Assembly (NCBI GenBank): GCA_003552565.1
Contig: PUNB01000205.1
Coordinates: 1 to 16,543, forward strand
Source of the DNA: Lentisphaerota bacterium
GTDB lineage: Bacteria; Verrucomicrobiota; Lentisphaeria; Oligosphaerales; PUNB01
Length of the DNA stretch: 16,543 nucleotides
Reading direction: 5' to 3'
Below the pieces are notes generated by a model. That model was not told the DNA's origin. It saw only the letters and a program-made list of their open reading frames with translations, and searched no databases. This document shows positions 12,764-16,543 of the stretch, one piece after another (the first letter of the stretch is position 1; the number at the start of each line of letters is the position of its first letter). The translations under genes were made by a program, and so were the position numbers.

Positions 12764-15700
12764 TGAAGCTGGAACGTTTACGCATCACTCAGCTCCCTGG
12801 TATTGATGAAGCCTTCACGCTTACGGAAGTCGGTTCCGGGATCAATCTGGTCACCGGCCCTAACGCTTCTGGAAAAAGCAGCTTGGTGCGGGCATTGCGT
12901 TATCTGATCGAGGAAGAGAGCGTCTGCTCCGAGGGCGCCTTGGCGCTGGAAGCAGATTTGCGCTCTGAAAACAGTTTATGGCGGGTCAGCCGCAGCGGCG
13001 GCCAGGTGGTCTGGCTTCGGGATGGCCAGCCGGCGGAGAAGCCATTGTTCCCCGCCGGCTGCTTTCTTCATTGTTATTGGCTTTCCATGCATGATCTCCT
13101 CGAAGAGGGAGCAACGGAAAAGGAAATAATGGGCCATCTTCAGCGCGCCTTGGCCGGGGGATATGACTTGCCGGCTTTGCGAAAGGCGGAAGTTTTCAAT
13201 TTCAGTGAACGCGTTGCTAAGAAAGATGCGGAAAATTACGAGAAATTGGAGAGTGAATTTCGGAAGGTCCTTAATGAATATGCCGACTTGGAGCGCCAAA
13301 GAGAGGAATTGAGCGGGCTTGAAGCGAAAATCAAGCACGCCCAGTTTGCCAACGAGCGCGCCGGTCGGGTGGAACGGGCGCTGGAGCTGCGGGAGGCCAG
13401 ACGCCAGCGGCTGGAGGCGGAGAGTGAGCTGACAGGTTTTCCCGAGGCTATGCAGTCACTCCGCGGCGACGAGCTGGATAACCTGACGAAACTGGAGAAA
13501 AAGCTCGAGGAACTTTCCGAAAAGCGGAAAAAATCTCAATATACGTTGGAGCAGGCTCTCCGGGAGAAGCGCGAAACCGCCCTGGGCGACCAGCCGCCTT
13601 CGTCGGCTGAGCTGGAAGCCGGGAAGCTCGATTTGAACCAGGTCCGTTACTTTCAGGAGCGGCTGGATAATCTTCGAAAAGACCTGCGGGCGGCCAGGGA
13701 GACAGAGCAAGAGATCGCCTCTAAACTGGGAACGCCGGCTGGAGAAGTCCCCTCGGTCACCCCTGACAAGGCTCAAAGAGCTGTAAGCCTGGCCGAGGAA
13801 TGGTGGAAATGGCGGGAGAAACTGTCCTCTCTGCGGGACGTTTCCGGGGAGGAGGAGGTTTCAAGAGAGCGGCTGGGGGAGATTGAAGAAATGATTAAAG
13901 AACTTCGGCGCTGGCTGCGGCAGACAGCTCCTTCCACCGGTCGCTCGCTGGCCATCGGCGGTGCTTCCGCCGCCGTTCTGGTGACAGCGGCTCTGTTGAG
14001 CGCCGTGATCGGCGGCGCTTGGCCGGCGGTCGCTTTTTCCTTTCTGGCAATGGCGCCGATCATGTGGACGCTGTGGAAACTGAACCTCATGCGTCTTAGC
14101 CGAAGGGAGTCTGAACAGAGGGCGGCGAGGTTAAATATTCCGCTTCCGGAAAATTGGCATCCGGCGACAGTTGAAAAAAAACTTGAACAGCTTGAGAAAG
14201 AAGCCGTTGACTTGCGGGAGAAACAGCGGCGGGCCGCGAACGATGAATACCTCCGCCAAGAAAAAGAGTCGGTTGAAAAAGAGCTGGAGAATAAAGAGAA
14301 AGAGAAAGAAAAACTGGCTCGGGAAATCGGTTTGGCGCCAGGCAGCGGTTTTGAAACAGTCGCTCAGTTTCACCAGCTGGCGGATGGCCTGAACCAGACC
14401 CGGAAGGATATAATCAGCCTGGAAGCAGCCGTGCAGGAAGAAGAAATAAGAGTCAATTACAAAATGAAGAATGTGGCTGAACTCCTGGAACGTTATCAGC
14501 TTTGTCCGAGTCAAGAGGAGGGGTTTTCGATGAACCGGGCGGATGCCGGTTTACAGCAACTCCGCAAAATGGCGGACAAGTTTGAGACGGCGGACAATAA
14601 TTGCGCGCAGGCGGAAACAGAGCTCGGCAAGCTGGCTGAGGAGATAGCCGAGGTTGAAAATGCCGAAAAGGAAATTTATCAGAAAGTCGGCCTGCAGCCA
14701 GGTGAACGGAACACTCTCGTCAAACTGTGTGAGGAATTTCCGCAATATTCTGAAATCCGCCGTCGGAAAGATGATGCCGAAAATCTCGAGCGGGATAAAC
14801 AGCGCCGCCTGGATCAGGAAGATACGGAATTGTGGCGATTGGTTGAGCTTGATGATATGGCGGGCCTGGAAAACTTGCGGGATAACCTGAAAAAAGAAGC
14901 TTCGCGGTTGTCCGAGTTTCATGAACATAAAGCCGATATTCAGCAAAGACTTAATCAGGCCGGCCGGGATCGGCAGCTGGAAAAGAAGAGAATGAGACGG
15001 GATCAGGCTCGCGGACGGATGATTGATCTGTTTGAACAGACGATGTTCGCCGAGGCCGGTCGGTTCCTGCTAGATGAAATTGAAGAAGAACATCGGGCCA
15101 GTCGGGAACCGGCGGTGATCGCCGCCGCCCGCGAAAGGTTCGAGCGTTACACCGACAACCAGTATTCCTTGCAGCTGGACGGGCAGGGCGGTTTAAAGGC
15201 CTTTGACACCCGTCGGCAGCTGGCTCAGCGAGCGGAGACTCTTTCCAGCGGCACACGTATGCAGCTTTTCATGGCGCTGCGTCTGGCCTGGACCGGGATA
15301 CTGGAGGAAAACGGTGAGTCGCTGCCTGTCTTTCTGGATGAAACCCTGACCACCGCCGATCCCGAGCGTTTCAATAATATTGCCCGTAATCTTTGGGATA
15401 CGGCTCGCAAAGAAGGGCGGCAGATATTCTATCTCTCCGCCCAGCCAGCCGATATCCGTCGCTGGGAGCGCGCCGTCGGCGAGCCGCCGAATCATATTCA
15501 CTTACCTTGGCTGCGGTTCAAAGAGGCAGGCGGGGAACCGGAAGATTATTTTGTTGAATCTTTTGAAGAGGTGCCGGCGCCGAACGGAATGGATGCGTCT
15601 GAGTACGCCGCCCGGCTGGGGGTGCCGGCACCGGATCCGTCCGCCAGTATCGGGTCGCTGCATATTTTTCATCTGCTGCGGGATGATTTGTCTTTGCTGC

Positions 15701-16194
15701 ATAAATTGATCAATGATTGGCGAATAGTTCACTTGGGGCCGTTGGAAAAACTTCTGAACAGTAATGCCGCTGAACAGGTTGTGGCGGAAAGAGACAAGCG
15801 ACGGCTGTTGAATCGCTGCCGTATAGCCCGGCTGTGGGCGGAGCTATGGCGCCTCGGCCGCGGCAGGCCGGTGGACCGGCACGCCCTGGAAAGCTCCGAA
15901 GCGGTCTCGGGAAAATTCCTCGATGATGTCGATGCCTTGGCGCGACAGCTCAACGGCGACGCGGAAACACTCCTCGTCAAGCTGAAGGAAGGGGCGGTGC
16001 CGCGTTTTCGGCACCGGAAAGTTGAAGAACTTGCAGATTGGCTGGCGGCGAATGAATATCTCGATGAAAGGGAAATTCTTTCGACCGAGCAGCGCCGAGA
16101 GCAGTTATTGCTGAAGGCGGGGGAATTTGCTCCGCCGAAGGAGATTCATGCAATGATCCTGTATCTTGAAGGAGAAGCTGCAGGAGACTCTTGA
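12763..16194 (+). CDS. SMC/Rad50-type ATPase, YhaN-like, with membrane hairpin and C-terminal extension
   Basis: Split ABC ATPase that should power the adjoining nuclease on DNA. Walker A is GPNASGKSS (32-40); the signature is LSSGTRMQ (827-834); Walker B is LPVFLDE (854-860), with the D-loop at TTAD (863-866). Between the half-heads are long heptad-like coiled coils (about 150-385 and 468-745). They are broken near 393-440 by two adjacent hydrophobic segments (about 396-415 and 419-437), a predicted transmembrane hairpin in the place of the Rad50 zinc hook; no CxxC is present. The H-loop histidine position reads LSAQP, with Q894 in place of histidine. After the head, residues about 910-1143 form a mainly helical extension that I do not recognise. 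The start overlaps the nuclease stop by one base. Assignment to the YhaN-like group is by architecture and partner. Confidence 0.88.
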   Translation: MKLERLRITQLPGIDEAFTLTEVGSGINLVTGPNASGKSSLVRALRYLIEEESVCSEGALALEADLRSENSLWRVSRSGGQVVWLRDGQPAEKPLFPAGCFLHCYWLSMHDLLEEGATEKEIMGHLQRALAGGYDLPALRKAEVFNFSERVAKKDAENYEKLESEFRKVLNEYADLERQREELSGLEAKIKHAQFANERAGRVERALELREARRQRLEAESELTGFPEAMQSLRGDELDNLTKLEKKLEELSEKRKKSQYTLEQALREKRETALGDQPPSSAELEAGKLDLNQVRYFQERLDNLRKDLRAARETEQEIASKLGTPAGEVPSVTPDKAQRAVSLAEEWWKWREKLSSLRDVSGEEEVSRERLGEIEEMIKELRRWLRQTAPSTGRSLAIGGASAAVLVTAALLSAVIGGAWPAVAFSFLAMAPIMWTLWKLNLMRLSRRESEQRAARLNIPLPENWHPATVEKKLEQLEKEAVDLREKQRRAANDEYLRQEKESVEKELENKEKEKEKLAREIGLAPGSGFETVAQFHQLADGLNQTRKDIISLEAAVQEEEIRVNYKMKNVAELLERYQLCPSQEEGFSMNRADAGLQQLRKMADKFETADNNCAQAETELGKLAEEIAEVENAEKEIYQKVGLQPGERNTLVKLCEEFPQYSEIRRRKDDAENLERDKQRRLDQEDTELWRLVELDDMAGLENLRDNLKKEASRLSEFHEHKADIQQRLNQAGRDRQLEKKRMRRDQARGRMIDLFEQTMFAEAGRFLLDEIEEEHRASREPAVIAAARERFERYTDNQYSLQLDGQGGLKAFDTRRQLAQRAETLSSGTRMQLFMALRLAWTGILEENGESLPVFLDETLTTADPERFNNIARNLWDTARKEGRQIFYLSAQPADIRRWERAVGEPPNHIHLPWLRFKEAGGEPEDYFVESFEEVPAPNGMDASEYAARLGVPAPDPSASIGSLHIFHLLRDDLSLLHKLINDWRIVHLGPLEKLLNSNAAEQVVAERDKRRLLNRCRIARLWAELWRLGRGRPVDRHALESSEAVSGKFLDDVDALARQLNGDAETLLVKLKEGAVPRFRHRKVEELADWLAANEYLDEREILSTEQRREQLLLKAGEFAPPKEIHAMILYLEGEAAGDS

Positions 16195-16230
16195 CGGTAG
16201 TCGGGTGGAAGTTGTAAGTCGTTGGTCGAA

Positions 16231-16344
16231 GACAAGGTTCTCAGCAGTACGAATTCGGCTCACTACCCCTTTCCGCATGGGATCTAGCTAGAGCCTCCGC
16301 GAGAAGGGGTCGAGACCTGAATTTATGTTGCTGAAAACCTTGTC
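16231..16344. repeat. Complete symmetrical R1 inverted-repeat element
   Basis: A 114-bp imperfect palindrome centred exactly on TCTAGCTAGA (16283-16292). The left half reads GACAAGGTTCTCAGCAGTAC, GAATTCGGCTCACTACCCC, TTTCCGCATGGGATCTAG. The right half, on the minus strand, reads GACAAGGTTTTCAGCAACAT, AAATTCAGGTCTCGACCCC, TTCTCGCGGAGGCTCTAG. The two 57-bp halves differ at many positions, so pairing has been kept while the sequence drifted. It starts 36 bp after the ATPase stop and could act as a transcript-end hairpin. No gene inside. Confidence 0.8.
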
Positions 16345-16348
16345 TCTA

Positions 16349-16365
16349 ATCCGCCTCAGGCGGAT
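16349..16365. repeat. R1 17-bp palindrome
   Basis: ATCCGCCTCAGGCGGAT, 4 bp outside the right end of the 114-bp R1 element, followed by seven A residues and GGG. Same relative place (outside GACAAGG) as at 8573-8589 and 11378-11394. Confidence 0.8.
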
Positions 16366-16414
16366 CAAAAAAACGGGTTCTTCTCGGTTTTCTGTAAAAT
16401 GACCTGGATCGTGA

Positions 16415-16468
16415 AATATTTTCTAATTTAGAAAATATTGAATATTGAATATTGAATGTTGAATGAAT
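16415..16468. promoter_or_regulatory. AT-rich inverted repeat and 7-bp tandem repeat before the last gene
   Basis: AATATTTTC (16415-16423) and GAAAATATT (16431-16439) form a 9-bp inverted repeat around TAATTTA. It runs into AATATTG three times, AATGTTG and AATGAAT (16434-16468), a 7-bp tandem array. This is the most AT-rich stretch of the window and lies 20-75 bp before the putative start at 16489, so it may be the promoter or an operator. No -35/-10 pair is clear enough to name. Confidence 0.4.
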
Positions 16469-16488
16469 ACACTTTACGGGAACAAGCT

Positions 16489-16543
16489 ATGAAATACCCC
16501 ACGGAAAAAGATGTTTTGGTGCTCAGCGTGCAGGAAAACCTGA
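16489..16543 (+). CDS. Start of an unidentified gene, cut by the window edge
   Basis: ATG 16489 is preceded by GGGAAC, a modest ribosome site 8 bp upstream, and opens a frame of 18 codons (MKYPTEKDVLVLSVQENL) without a stop before the window ends. The base composition resembles the neighbouring coding regions. Too short to assign to any family. Confidence 0.45.
   Translation, partial: MKYPTEKDVLVLSVQENL

Noticed and set aside
11483..16194. Direct claim that the nuclease-ATPase pair is an anti-phage defence system
   Set aside because: No toxin, effector, methylase or integrase is near, and YhaO/YhaN-like pairs are common in ordinary DNA repair contexts; the sequence alone does not decide it.

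Overview
The window is 16.5 kb of chromosome-type DNA from a Gram-negative bacterium. Two genes make sense only in a cell with an outer membrane: a secretin and apolipoprotein N-acyltransferase (Lnt). I cannot place the phylum with confidence. Moderate GC content, repeat-rich spacers, an animal-type UDP-glucose dehydrogenase and a CDC123-like ATP-grasp protein suggest an uncultured lineage, possibly in or near the PVC superphylum. That placement is a weak inference.

Layout. A plus-strand secretin-family gene (188-2386) converges on a long minus-strand block that reads from 10438 down to 2497. In transcription order this block is lnt; then a tight four-gene cluster of ugd, a CDC123/D123-like ATP-grasp gene, a ferritin-like (rubrerythrin-type) diiron protein and queF; then, after a 438-bp repeat-filled spacer, prmC and thiC. 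Upstream of lnt is a 1.04-kb spacer without a convincing gene. Beyond it two plus-strand genes overlap by one base: an Mre11/SbcD-type nuclease (YhaO-like, 11483-12763) and its 1143-residue SMC/Rad50-type ATPase partner (YhaN-like, 12763-16194). The ATPase has a predicted transmembrane hairpin within its coiled coils and an unusual extension of about 230 residues after the ATPase head. The first 18 codons of a further plus-strand gene may begin at 16489.

How the genes work together. The YhaO/YhaN pair should form a membrane-linked nuclease-ATPase acting on DNA ends or structures. The ugd cluster combines UDP-glucuronate synthesis, a predicted protein-modifying or ligase-type ATP-grasp enzyme, a diiron protein and the queuosine enzyme QueF, with spacers of 12 to 20 bp that suggest one transcript. 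PrmC modifies release factors, ThiC makes the thiamine pyrimidine, and Lnt finishes lipoproteins. The link among these last three is probably only positional.

The least ordinary part is between the genes. Two dispersed repeat families fill the spacers and never enter a gene. R1 is a half-unit of about 57-60 bp running from GACAAGG to CTAG, often paired as an inverted repeat and accompanied by the 17-bp palindrome ATCCGCCTNAGGCGGAT (five copies). R2 carries TCACATAAGC ends and a four-part inverted motif whose pairing is kept between two diverged copies by at least one compensatory change. No transposase, CRISPR array, tRNA or rRNA gene was seen.
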